Below are positions 48,503 through 59,534 of a stretch of DNA of 64,000 bases, piece by piece. The notes beneath the pieces are model-generated. The model saw only the letters and a program-made list of their open reading frames with translations. It was not told the DNA's origin and did not search any database. How positions within the stretch are numbered: position 1 is the stretch's first letter; every line of letters starts with the position of its first letter. The stretch is from assembly GCA_034638255.1 (NCBI GenBank), contig JAWPGT010000055.1:86271-150270 (forward strand), given 5' to 3'. This DNA is from Coprinus comatus (Eukaryota; Basidiomycota; Agaricomycetes; Agaricales; Agaricaceae). Both the position numbers and the translations under genes were made by a program.

Positions 48503-50509
48503 ATGTCGACTACGAACCATAACGACGACGATAACGAACGACATCATCGTATTTCCTCAATATCAACTACCACAACCAGCTCCACAAATGCAGAGCTCGC
48601 TGCTCTCTTGGCTCAGGCTCATAAGGACTTGGATGCGACTCAGGCTGAACTGCGTCGACAACGAAAACGCGCCAATTCATTGGAAAAAATCATCTCATCA
48701 TTTAAAGGACTGATTGGTGTAGTAGAAAATGGAGGAGGAGGAGGAGGAGGAACAAGTACGGTAGATGCAACACGAGTGGTATTAGAGTGGGAAGCGCGTA
48801 CACGAAAGGCGGAGGAAAGGCTGGAAGAAGCTGAATCGCATAGAAGGTCTATCAAGAATCAATGGTCGCAATTGGAATCATACCTCGAGAGATGTGAATT
48901 GGAAGCTAGGACGGCCAGGCATTCGCTAGGTGCTTTTATTGATGGAGGGGTCTATAAACAATCATATCCGCCACTCCCATCCACATCACAACTACCCCTA
49001 CAACAACACCATCAGCAACAACAACCCCAACATGTGTTTCCGACACCTCAATTCCCGGCTGCTCCGAATCCTAATCCTGGAGTAAGAAGACAACGGACAC
49101 CGAGTTTGGAGAGTGGCCAACCGCCTCATAAACGTTCAAGATATACAGAATCATCTTCTGGGGTACGTACGTTTATTCAACTATGTAGAACCAAAGACTG
49201 ATGTGGATTATAGTACGGACATCGTATGATCCATCCTCCTGCCAGAGGAGAAAGTCCATCTTCAGAAGTATCGATTTCGTCGGTGGACGAACTACTACTA
49301 GCGGCTACGGCGGAATCTAATGGTACAAATGGGAATACGACACATGGTGGACAACGGCGGGGGATACACTCGAGTCAGACGTACGCTACACTCCGTTCCC
49401 ACCCTGATTCGCCACCGTATGGAGGTAGACGAGAACAGCATGGGCTGTTGGGAGCAGCTGGGGCGGTGCATTACCAAACACATGTGTTTGCGCCGGTGGT
49501 GACGGGAGCTCCTGCGAAGAAGCAGAAATACAGTGGAGGAGTGACGCCTGCAGGCAGTCTAGGTATATTTATAAGTGTTCTGTGAGAAATGATGATTGAC
49601 GGAAAGAGGTGTAGATGCTGTGCCGGTCAACACGCAGCCTGTTGCGGCGTTTCCGCCGACAAACAGCGAAGGACAGAGGATCTGTAGGCAATGTGGATTG
49701 CCTGGACGGTACAAGGATGGCAAGTGTGTAGAGAAATGGGGACCTGGACCGTTGGGACCGGGGACGGTGTGCGATAGGTTTGTGGAAATCTGATGATACG
49801 TTGTTGATGGATGCTGATGATTTACAGATGTCGGAAAAAGATGAAGCGAGTAGAACGTCGTGGGACACTGGAACAACAAGCAAGTCTTCAACTACAGCAA
49901 CAACAGCAACAACAGCAACAACTTCAGCAGCAGCAGCAGCAACAACAACAACAACAACAACTTCAGCAGCAACAACAGCAACAACAACAACAGCAACAGC
50001 AACAGCCAACAATTGGACGAACGATGGGACTTCAACGAACGGACACGGTACTTACACACCAGAGCCATGGAAATGGATCACAGAGCTTTAGTCGAGATAG
50101 TTTCCGCGGGGTGATGAGCCCTGCCAAGGGTGGAAGGGCGATCAGTCCACCGCCAGCTATTGCATCACTGCGGGAAGAAGAAGATGGACGACGGTCACGG
50201 TCTGCTTCAAGAAAAGGAGGACAACTGGCTGTTCCTGGAAAACGATCTCCGTTGGCATCTGGATCAGTGTCTGGAGATGGCAAGGACGGATCACCAGGCC
50301 TAAAGATGGAGGTCGATGGAGAGACGGACGCTGATGCAGAAGCAGAGGTAGACGCTGAAGCGGAGGCCGAGGGAGAAGCTGAAGAGTATGAGATTGAAGA
50401 CGACGACGACCCTCCTCCACGCCGCAAGCTTATCAGTGAACGCGAGGCTGATGAGGAACTATTTTCTGCAGCAGACGCAGCTTCAAAGCGAGGACATGAC
50501 GACGATTAA
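48503..50509 (+). CDS. Atypical GATA-type zinc-finger protein with polyglutamine tract
   Basis: Four exons (48503-49162, 49214-49562, 49609-49777, 49828-50509) give 619 residues. In order: an acidic/Ser-Thr N-terminus; a coiled coil (about residues 30-140, LLAQAHKDLDATQAELRRQ and later heptads) interrupted by a Gly run; a Gln/Pro-rich stretch with RRQRTPSLES; then a zinc finger split by an intron. The finger is CRQCGLPGRYKDGKCVEKWG, then GPGTVCDRC, then RKKMKRVERR. This is a CxxC..CxxC finger ending in the basic tail seen in GATA factors, but with a 25-residue loop. Directly after come about 50 residues of nearly pure Gln (49877-50006, CAA/CAG). The C-terminal part has an acidic Asp-Ala-Glu repeat (DADAEAEVDAEAEAEGEAEE). 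Probably a nuclear DNA-binding regulator (inference). Confidence 0.75.
49877..50006 (+). repeat. CAA/CAG trinucleotide tract (polyglutamine)
   Basis: About 130 bases of mixed CAA and CAG triplets in the coding frame of the zinc-finger gene, with single Leu interruptions (CTT/CTA). The mixed codons should make it more stable than a pure CAG run. Confidence 0.85.
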
Positions 50510-50594
50510 ATATAGGAGTATATACGCATTATATTGTAGTAGCACGTGACCCTGTTATCTATGTACGTTGGGCTGGCTTGACTCAGTCAGACTT

Positions 50595-53404
50595 ATGCCT
50601 CCATATGCACTCGACGACGACATCTTAGACTACTCTCCTCCTCTCCCCATCCCTCCTCCTAATGCACACACACGTACTCCCTCTCTCTCCACGTCTCCAA
50701 CCAAGCTCTCAACCATGTCTCACCTCTCGGGCGTGTCCAGGGCGCTTGCCTATCCTCGCACACAAGACTCGTACTCAGACTCGGTACATTGGGCACACTG
50801 GGACTCTGTAGGTCATCCTGTGTTGGTGCTGGGTTACTCGGCTGGAGTGCAGATGTGGGACTGCAACGATCTCTCCTCAGTATCAGAAATCCTCAACCTC
50901 AGTCTGTCTTCCGAACACTGGGAGGTTGATGATGTCGACTTTACTTGCTTCGTACACGCTGCTGTCATGCCTGGTCGTCTGCTTCTCGGTGTCCTCATGT
51001 CTTCTAACGACTTTTCTGCGTTCTTTGTTTATTCCCTCGACTCTCACGGATCATTCATTCATTCTCTTTCCCTGGCGTTGCATCTACCTTTGATTCTAAT
51101 ACCCAATACATTATAATAGTGAGTTCTTGCAGTATTTGTAGCTACACGTGCTGACCAGCCAGAGCACAACCTTACCTCCAGCAATCTATATATATTCGGC
51201 TACCTCGTTTCGTCTTCTCTCTTCTCTCTCCACCTCGTCACTTGCACCATTCTCCCCTTCACCTTCCATCCTCGCAAATGTATCTCTCTCCCTCCCTCCA
51301 ACCGTTCCACACCCTCCCCGTCCTGTATTTGCCTTGTCTCATCGTCTACTCGCCTACGCCTCTCCACAACCCAACCAGCCTCGCCGTGAATCTCCCGACT
51401 CTTCCCCATCCGTTCCCTCCTCCGTATCTTCCCAATCTGACATTGCAAATGCTGCCTTCAAGGTCGGAGGTACCGTTCTCAGCGGCATGAAGTTCTTGGG
51501 TGGAATCGCTTATGAAGCTGCAAGGAACCGTATGGCGGATCATCCCACCACATCCAGATTCTTCTCTCGCAGCGCACCATCCGACGAACGCCCTTTTGCC
51601 ATCACTACCCCTGATACTGTAGCCCCTGACACAAACCACAAACAGTCGGGCTACTACGTCACCGTCATCGATCTTTCCCCATTAGACCACGCGGGCCATC
51701 CTACCAAAGTCGCGGAAATAAAGTCTTCCAGATCTCAGCCTGTCGCAAACCTCGCTTTTTCAAAGGACGGCTGTCAATTGGTATGTGTACCAGAGAACGG
51801 CCAGGTCATTCGCGTCTTTGCAATAAGACGTGATGAGAAGAGCGTTCGTATCTATGACCTTCGAAGAGGTCGTACTTCGGTCTTGGTAGAGAGTATAGAT
51901 TGTGCAAGAGATGCCAGGTGGTTGGCTGTAGCTACCAGGAACAGGACTTTGCACGTATTTCCTACAAACCCGTATGGTGGCCGTCCAGATCACCATAGTC
52001 ATCTAGATGGCAAAGTCAAGAACATGGAAGAATTACCTGCCGCCAACGTTGAAATCAGCCCCCTCGTTCGTTTACGCCCAATGGTCACTCCAAAGCCAGA
52101 TCATCGTGTTCCTCTGGCTTTCACCTTTATACATCCTGGTGATGTTAATCTTCCTACAAGTTTATTACCCCCTGCTGCTCCGAAACACACGGATTCTCCC
52201 CCGACCTCCCTTCATCGCACCCGACGTGCTACAAACATTCAAGATATCCTTGTTTTTGACCCAACGGATGGTATGTTGTCTCTTCGGCGTATAACCGTAG
52301 AACAACGGCCCAAGGATCAGCTTTCTCTTCCTGCTGCGTCTGTTTCTCTCACGAAATCATCTGCTATGGGCATTTCCCGGTCACTTCCTGGTACTGTTGC
52401 GAGTCCTGGAATGGGCTCGTCTCCAGGAGCTATCAGTCGTACATCCTCCAACAGTATCGCGGACAATACGATGGAATTGTATGGGAAGGATCACGTTGTT
52501 GCTACTTGGAATCTACAGAGGAAGAGGGATTGGGAGGAGATTAGAAAGATGGTCGATTTTTATGATCATCCCAACGATGTTTACAATGTCGAGTACGTCT
52601 TTTTATATTCTTTCAACATAATTCTAACATATTATCCAGTTGGTTAGCGCAAGCCGAACTCTCGACGTGTTCCAAATCTCCTCGCATACTCCCTCGATCC
52701 ATCTACCTATCACATCAATTCTCATTCTTTTCATTCTGCGAAGATTATCATGCTCTCCTCCGTCAATATCATTTCGACATTCGAGGATACAAGATCAATG
52801 TCCGTCGTCAAGTTCAAGTCTCACATGGTCTCACAACTACTGATCACTACATCGAAGACCTTGATTACCAACACCGAAACAGCTTTGACGAACCGTTGGC
52901 TTCTGCGTTATCTGGTGATGTCGTCGAATACAAGAACTCTATTCAAAGTGTGTTACCCATGTATCCTAATGGTGGTGTATCGGGTGCTACCGGTGGAACG
53001 AAACTTATGAGAAACGCGATTCCAATTACTAGAAAGATTGGTGATGGTATGAGTGATGGTATTGGAAGGATTAGAAGGGAAATTTCAAGTTCGTATCAGA
53101 GAAGGATTAGATCACCGAGTTTGGGTCCTGTTGTTGGACGAGAGGATGTCGAAGGGTTGAGTGTTCCATTGGAGTTTGATGAAGAAGATGAGGATTTTTT
53201 GGGTGTAAAGAAGAGTAACGAAGAGGTAGGAATCGAAGAAGTTTGGAATGGTGGGAGAGTAGAGAAGTTAAGCAAACGGTGGATGAGATGGAGAGGTTTG
53301 ATGATATTTCGGTTGTTGGTTTTTTAGATGAGGAACAGAAGAATATACCAGTTGTTGTTGAGGCTCAACAACAGAAGAGAAAGAAGAAGTTGAAGAGAAG
53401 ATAA
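50595..53404 (+). CDS. BCAS3-like WD40 protein, probable autophagy adaptor
   Basis: Starts MPPYALDDDILDYSPP, only 85 bases after the previous stop. The N-terminal half is a beta-propeller: VHWAHWDSVGHPVLVLGYS, VQMWDCNDLSSVSEIL, ANLAFSKDGCQLVCVPENG, then the BCAS3 signature SVRIYDLRRGRTSVLVESID, DARWLAVATRNRTLHVFPTN and PYGGRPDHHSHLDG. After an intron at about 52593-52640 come WLAQAELSTC, PRSIYLSHQFSFFSF, EDYHALLRQYHFDI and YKINVRRQVQVSHGL, which match the BCAS3 C-terminal domain. Related proteins bind phosphoinositides on forming autophagosomes. The intron near 51060-51140 is unclear. The C-terminus is also uncertain: one frame stops at 53327, while a coding-like continuation (DDISVVGFLDEEQK) in another frame ends at 53404. 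Confidence 0.82.
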
Positions 53405-53665
53405 ATACTGTAGCATTTTTGTGTATTATTTAAGGGGGGACATTATACATAGTTGCTTTGGTCGCGTGGGAAAGATTATGATTGATCAATTGATAATCGA
53501 TCGAGTTTCAAGTTTTACTATCAAACCACAACCACAACTACAATATGCACATGTACATCTGCACTTGCATCACTCTATCACTTAGAAGAAAGTCCCACTT
53601 GCTTGATGGTAATATCAGTGTCTGATAAGGAACCTACTCCCACAACAATCTCATCACATAGTTCC

Positions 53666-54053
53666 ATGGCAGATGATCAGGATATAATTGAGATATCACC
53701 TGTAAGTTACTGATAACACATTTGAAATTCTACCTAATGTACCATGTGTTGAATGATAACACAGCCTATTCTAGAACAATCCTCTTCATCTCATGCTGCG
53801 AGTAAGTCACTGTCTAAACTTTCATATAAGATTCATATTCATCTTGTCCTTCCTTTCCCCCCAGGCAAAAAGCGTGCACTGTCTCCAAGTAAGTTGGTTT
53901 CTTTTCCCATATTCCCATATATTTAAATCAATCAATTGACTCTACTGTTTAATAGATGCAGTCAAGACTGAGATCCCAAAGAAGATCTTAGTCACTGAGG
54001 CCTGTCGTGATCAACATGCGAACCCAACTTGTACTGCTCGTCTGAAGAAATAA
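53666..54053 (+). CDS. Small four-exon gene, 64 residues, SIM-like motif
   Basis: Four tiny exons (53666-53701, 53765-53801, 53865-53888, 53956-54053) join through three introns with GTAAGT donors and CAG/TAG acceptors into one 65-codon frame, too short in each piece to be noticed as an open frame. Residues 3-10 (DDQDIIEI) have the form of a SUMO-interaction motif: a hydrophobic I-I-x-I core beside acidic residues. Next come SKKRALSP, a basic/SP segment, and AVKTEIPKK, which contains V-K-T-E, fitting the sumoylation consensus. The end (CRDQHANPTCTARLKK) has two Cys and a basic tail. I know no such family. It could also be the 5' part of a longer gene, but the TAA at 54051 is followed by no coding signal. 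Confidence 0.5.
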
Positions 54054-54915
54054 GGTCATTCATTCATTGCATTTTGTATTGCTGGGCCCTGGTATTCTCT
54101 CCATCCTCTTGCTTCTTATATCAATACTGTTGTTTGTTACTTTGTCATTTACATAGGAGGATATCAATGTTTTTTTGTCTTTTGGTAGTGAATTTCTCTG
54201 GCTGCATCAAGATATGAACATTTAATAGTATTCTACCTACCTTTTTACAACTTGTGTAGGGTTAGACCAGGGTTAGACAGCACTTTTCATTCAAAATGTG
54301 GGTAGGAAAACCTAACTTGCAACTGAGGTGAGCGAAGCGAACCGAGGGTGCAACAAGTGCAGAGGAAACCTCTGCAACTCCCTGTTTTGCCTTTATAAGG
54401 CTCATCAGGCACCTTTGGTTATCAATCATCTTACCTAATCCAGCCAATGGTATTGATTTATTATACCAAAGGACATTGTCTGAGACAACTAAATCTAGGA
54501 ACGTGTGAACTACTTATGTAATCTACACCTAATTAATACTAATAATATTACCAGCCAAGTTCACATGAACTTGCAATGTGCAGACGGCCCCCTCTTATAT
54601 TATATATATTATATGATTATGAAGTCATAATGTAGTATATATATTTTTACCTTAATACATCTTCTCTCATGCTCATTTCTGACACCTTTGTTGCATTCCA
54701 GACGTTCTGGAAATAAGGATTATCCCAATACTTTACTTTACAAAGTTCTAAATTAATCTTGTTTTATCTCTTGTTAATAAATGATCTGATGTTCTTCAGA
54801 TCTTGGAGTACAGGTTTCTAAGTCACAATGAAGTAATGTAGACAGAAGTTTTGTACAGAAACTGTTGTTGTAGTCCACATGTTGTTGACCAGATATTGCC
54901 TATCACCAGATGTTC
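54054..54915. other. AT-rich, repeat-like non-coding stretch
   Basis: No gene supported. 54250-54440 has the look of an inserted element (GAGCGAAGCGAACC-type GC-rich core and a TTTATAAGG word). 54595-54650 is almost pure TA sequence. These features fit decayed mobile-element sequence at the start of the subtelomere. Confidence 0.4.
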
Positions 54916-55060
54916 CTTGTCCATTCCGGACAAGACATTGGTGTTGGCCGTCCAGACAAGACATTGGGATTGTCCATTCCGGACAAGACGTTGGCCTTGT
55001 CCATTCCAGACAAGACGTTGGCCTTGTCCATTCTGGATGTTGACGTTCCGGACAGGTTAT
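54916..55060 (+). repeat. Minisatellite of about 27-base hairpin units
   Basis: Five imperfect copies of a unit whose core is TTGTCCATTCCGGACAA followed by GACRTTGG. The core is an inverted repeat, TTGTCC/GGACAA with a 5-base loop. The second copy is shortened and the last has drifted (TTCCGGACAGG). Confidence 0.8.
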
Positions 55061-55202
55061 TGACGTAACTTAGGGTCAGACTGAAAACATATCAACTCTA
55101 GTGTTTGACACAATCATAATGACTTTGTATATCTATATACCTTTAAGTGCATGATACAGTAGTAATAGGTCTCGTCTATTTTGTTTTCATATGTGGTTGT
55201 GA

Positions 55203-55440
55203 TTGATAACTGCAGGTAACATTGGTATGACAAAGAACGATGGGTTCATTAGATCAAGGATGTCTAACGGGTGAAGTAGACCGTGAACCTTGGTGGTCAT
55301 AGAAGAAACAAAATGAGTATGACCAGCATCAATTGCCCATTCGTCATCAATACCGAATTCTTTGATATTATTCCACCCATCACCTGCTTTGACGTTTTCA
55401 AGAGCATATTTTCCTCTTTCTGCTAGTCTCTTAACAATAG
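55203..55440 (-). pseudogene. Unidentified coding fragment
   Basis: On the minus strand about 80 codons are open with protein-like composition: RLAERGKYALENVKAGDGWN, IKEFGIDDEWAIDAGH, then MTTKVHGLLHPLDILDLMNP and FFVIPMLPAV. It has no start and no credible flanking exons. I do not recognise the family. It is probably an exon fragment of a cellular gene stranded in the subtelomere. Confidence 0.4.
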
Positions 55441-55452
55441 GTAAAGAGTTGA

Positions 55453-55970
55453 GTGTGCGTGTACATGAGCACTAGATTGGATAGGATGGGTTTGTGTTTG
55501 TTGAGCGAAGAAGAGAGACGGACCAGTGTGGAAACTAAGAAAGGAAAACATTACTATGTTACTTTCATTGATCACTACTCACATTGGACTAACATAGACA
55601 TCCTTGCCAACAAATCTGAAGTTTCCGATGCTACAAACAATTTGATGTGATGTGTGAAACACAATCAATGCTTGTATGAAAGCTTTTCACTCCAATTGTG
55701 GTAGTTAATACCCATCTACCAAATGTCAGTGCTGTGTCGCATGTTCTGTGGCTGATGAAGAGGATACTTCGAAAGCAATTGTAGGGAAGACGTCTTTTGA
55801 GATGGTATATTGAAATAAACTGGACTTGGCAGTTTTGAGAGAATGGGCGGAAGAATTTTGGGGAGAGTTGAGAGTCTGGAAGCATTTGCTGTGAACCACC
55901 TCAAGCATAAGTCATAGATGTTAGTATTTAAGTTGTCTCCATCCATGAATGAGGAATTTGATAACTCACG
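55453..55970 (+). mobile_element. Degenerate copia-type integrase fragment
   Basis: The frame from 55453 contains KKGKHYYVTFIDHYSHWTNI then LANKSEVSDA, the start of a copia/Ty1-class integrase core, where the first catalytic Asp normally sits near the FIDD motif. Further on, in shifted frames, come GKTSFEMVY and REWAEEFWGELRVW, corresponding to the region after the core in copia polyproteins. Stops interrupt it (for example at 55648 and near 55815). There is no gag, protease, reverse transcriptase or LTR in sight. It is an old fragment and not active. Confidence 0.55.
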
Positions 55971-56159
55971 TGGGCATTGATCCGAGTAAGATCATCTCTT
56001 GGCTAACGGCGATCGGTGCCACCCCTCAACAGAGCCTCTTTCTTGCAAGTCTTTAATAGTTCTCAATATACTTTCAGTGAGCAAAACACAGTATCACATA
56101 TTGAGTATCGAAAATCACATGCATTACCAAGCTACACATAGGACTACAAGATAGAAACA
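55971..56159. other. Short spacer
   Basis: Between the integrase fragment and the 3' end of the large minus-strand gene; no feature seen. Confidence 0.4.
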
Positions 56160-59100
56160 TTACATTTGTGACGCAAGAAATTTCTGTGACCATCTTTCGC
56201 GCAAAGCTATAGCACGTCGAGATTCTGGGAAACCCCTAAGACGCTTACCCCACTCACTAGATGACAATGGCAAAGCAAAATTCCCTTCTCCACCCCTTAT
56301 GTTGTTGATCCTGGTTTGGTACATATCTTCGTTGTGAGTTGTCCAACGACCGTGATTATCCCCACTACCCTTTCTTGAAAATGAAGAGGTAAGAGGAAAC
56401 CAAGACAACTTAGTTGTTTGGGTACCTCGACCTGTGAAAGTTTAGCAAACAAGTTATATCCATTATTTTACGATTTTACACACCTGTAGACGTCCAATAC
56501 AGTCCTATAATCATTTCCTCCTCTACACCAGTGAGGTCGTCATCCACAAATCTCCTGCCTGAATCACTAATGACGGTGAACATCTTGTCTTGTTCATGTA
56601 TACCAGACGGCCCCTCCCATACCCTTGACACTCCAACATATTCCTTTGCCAGCCTCCCAACAAACCCTCCGCGCATTAAGGCAGCACGACCTCGGCCAGC
56701 TATTAAAACCGTTTCTCGTAAATGTTGGTATGTCAAATAGTCTTCGTTGGTGAATTTATGGTTTCTGAAACGGCCTTGTTCCAGTAAGAATGGCATGTCG
56801 TCTTTGACTGGAATTAATGTGGCTGTATCCTGGAGTGTTCGAAATGGGACACCCATCTTTACTAGTTCTTGCACGATTTCCTTCTCTGACAATGTTTCAC
56901 TCAAACGACAAACCAACAAAGCTGAGCTCGCAGTGCATACCCCAATATTCCAAGGTGCTGTTGAATTCATAAGGTCAAACATGTACATTTTGTCACCAGT
57001 CGTTGTATGGACCACTTCTATGGAATTTATCCAAGTCGAATACCACAAAAGGACATCACTCTTAACATGGATGTCCCACATGGATGCTGGAGGTTCACTA
57101 TCCCCTGCATCAAGGTGAAAAGGGGCCAAGAAGTTGACAAGATACGATGCAATGGGGTTTGAAAAGAAGGGGGATGTTGGTTTCAGCCAATTTGAAATTC
57201 CCATCGCCCTTGCAAATGCAGTGCAGTCCTTCTCTGACACAGCTATCTGGGTTTCCTCAAAGAAATCTGGCTCCTTAAAGCCAAAGTGAAGCTTAAGAAT
57301 TTCCAAGATAACTGCTATCGAATCGGGAGATCCTGTTGCAGCAGTAGTACTTTGTTCGCAATCCGACGGCCTTTCAAGCACATCAGCAGTGCCAGTTGTC
57401 CTCACATCCATGCAATCGACTCTTGAAAGAATGTTATTGATCAATTGTGGGGCGTCATTGGCGGTTGGAATTGTGGAGTTGACCCTGGAGTTGACATCTG
57501 AAGTAGGGCGCAGTTTAACCTTGATTGCACAAACGTTGGACGACAGGGTAATCTCAGCCTGTCCAGTCAGACCATCCAATAAATCCCTGACCATAGTCAG
57601 TGAGTTCTTGGCGTTGAAAAAGTGAACGTCGTCTTCCATGTTTTCATCGTTGCTATCTTCCGAGTCTCCATATGGATCTTGACTAACTTCTCCTCCTCCT
57701 CCTCCTCCAGCCCATTCTTCACAGCAGTCCCAAACGTTGTGACAGGCGTCGTAAATCTTTTGCTTGGCGCTATATTGACATAGAGTTTCAAATCGGCTTT
57801 TCGAAGGAACCATTGTTCTTTGATAGATAGTGTGGTCGTCATTCCAACCCCACTCGTATACCTCAGAGCTTTTAGTAGGCGGGTTATTCAACCTTTGTAA
57901 TCGTATGTTGTGTTGTGAAGGAGTCTCGTTGGCAATGGCGTCCTTGTACTTGTTCTCCCAGGATTTAAGCCATACTGCCCAGAAGTCTTTAGCCTCTTTT
58001 CTTGCTACTGCCGACTTTGGGAGCGTTTTCAAACTGCCCGATGTTTCCAAACCATTCAATATTGTTTTTGCCCAGGACAACGAATTTGATGCGTTATGCC
58101 ATATGACCTCGCCATCATCGTCGCCATCATCGCCTTCTTTGTCGTGTTCTGGTGCTGGTTCACCCCATTCCTCGCAGCAATCCCATTCGTTAGACGAAGC
58201 ATTGTAGAGCTTTTGATAAGGTCCAAACTCGCATAATGTCTTCTCTCGGCGATGTGTAACGACTGTAGTTCTGCGGAAGGTAGCACCAGCATCATCCCAC
58301 CCCCATGTAAAAACACGCGCAGATTTTGTAGGAGGTGCTTTCAATCTTGAGAGCCTTTTGCTTCTATCACTTGCTGATTCGCGCAAGATGGTCTTTTCAT
58401 ACAACTCAACCCAACTCTTCAACCAGGGAGCCCAAAACTCAACTGCCTTTCGCCTCTCTTGAGTCACTGGCGGTGGTGATGCAAAGAAATTTGGAGGGTC
58501 CTGTACCTGGGAGGAATTATCGAACTCAATGAGTCCTTGAGAGTTTTCCCAGCTTCCAGGATGGTATATAGTTGCAGGTGGAGCTCCTAGGATCGTTATG
58601 TTTTTGTAGTGCTCTTCTGTTGGTGCAATTAGACTGCTATCATCGCCCAAGGTGGACCTTTCTCGACTCTCCCACTTATACCAGACGGGTACGCCATGTC
58701 TGATAAAAGTTGATGCTGTTGGTTGACCTGGTGCATCCTCTGGGTGGTGCAGAAAGATGCCCACGCGTTCAATTCCGCCGTCCTCCTGCAGTAAAGCACA
58801 CACCCGAATTGCGTCGATGATGCATTGCCAACGAAATGTAATCACCATCATTATATACCAGGAAGGAGGTACATAGCCCTTCACAAACCACTCCTCCTCT
58901 GGAATCTGTTTTGCCATCCAGTACATCAAACCCAACCACACAGCAAACCATTCATTTGCTTTCTCCGCCACCTCTTTAGCCTCTTCTCTAGTTTTAAACC
59001 CATCCTTAACGCCATAAGCGGATGGTAGGAAGGGTGCAGTGTAACGAATTTGACGTTGTGGGCAGAGCGAAGTGTATTGATGCATCTAACCAGGAAAAAC

Positions 59101-59375
59101 TCCACCTCTAGCCATTCCTCTCTTGAGTCCTTCGGCAACCTAAAGCCCAGCCGTTTGTTGTAAGGAAAATGAGTCGGTACTCTTGCCAAATCACCGAATA
59201 AAAGACCTTCCCATTTGATGGGCATAACAGGGATAAAGGCCAACCATTCAGTCTTGGTAGACCACCAGAAAGGTTTCTGGAGATCTTGGGCACGAATGCG
59301 TTCGGGGATCATTTGAGGTGGCAGGCTGTTGGATGGAATCTGAGGTTGACTTGTTGAGTTTGGTGAAAAAAACAT
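56160..59375 (-). CDS. Large fungal protein of unknown function with duplicated domain
   Basis: Three exons (59375-59091, 59004-56484, 56431-56160) join in frame to 1025 residues. The N-terminal part (about 1-200) has KPFWWSTKTEWLAFIPVMP and later GIFLHHPEDAPGQPTASTFIRHGVPVWY without its last residues. Then come two copies of a ~150-residue domain, each with a FWAxWLKSW motif, a PPTKSxxVxxWGW motif and WDCCEEW followed by acidic residues. The last 400 residues include an FGFKEPDFF segment, ADVLERPSD, and a region around WDIHVKSDVLLWYSTWINSI. No catalytic signature, signal peptide or membrane helix is seen. I believe such proteins are multi-copy in mushroom genomes, but I do not know a function. 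In-frame ATGs at 59417 and 59471 could also be the start. The 5' leader holds unusual repeated cassettes (59500-60021). Confidence 0.7.
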
Positions 59376-59534
59376 AGTGCCATGGACAAGCCACAGACGG
59401 CCTTCCATCTTTTCCATCACTATTGAAACCCAGACACTCGCAGATAGATAATGCAATGAATGTATGAACATCCGAATACAGGCGTTGACACTGGGAAAGT
59501 GGTATGCGAGCGAGTAGGGCGTGCGAGTGATTGT

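Noticed and set aside
50032..50427. Minus-strand Ser/Ala-rich open frame opposite the zinc-finger gene
   Set aside because: It is the complement of an acidic Asp-Ala-Glu coding repeat, which automatically gives an open Ser/Ala frame on the other strand.
54250..54285. GGGTTAGACC / GGGTTAGAC words resembling an internal telomere repeat
   Set aside because: Only two short partial matches with different spacing; not an array and not in register with the terminal repeat.
54841..55063. Plus-strand open frame through the minisatellite giving repeated Arg-Trp-Cys-Pro peptides
   Set aside because: The frame exists only because the repeat unit is a multiple of three in part of the array; there is no flanking coding sequence.
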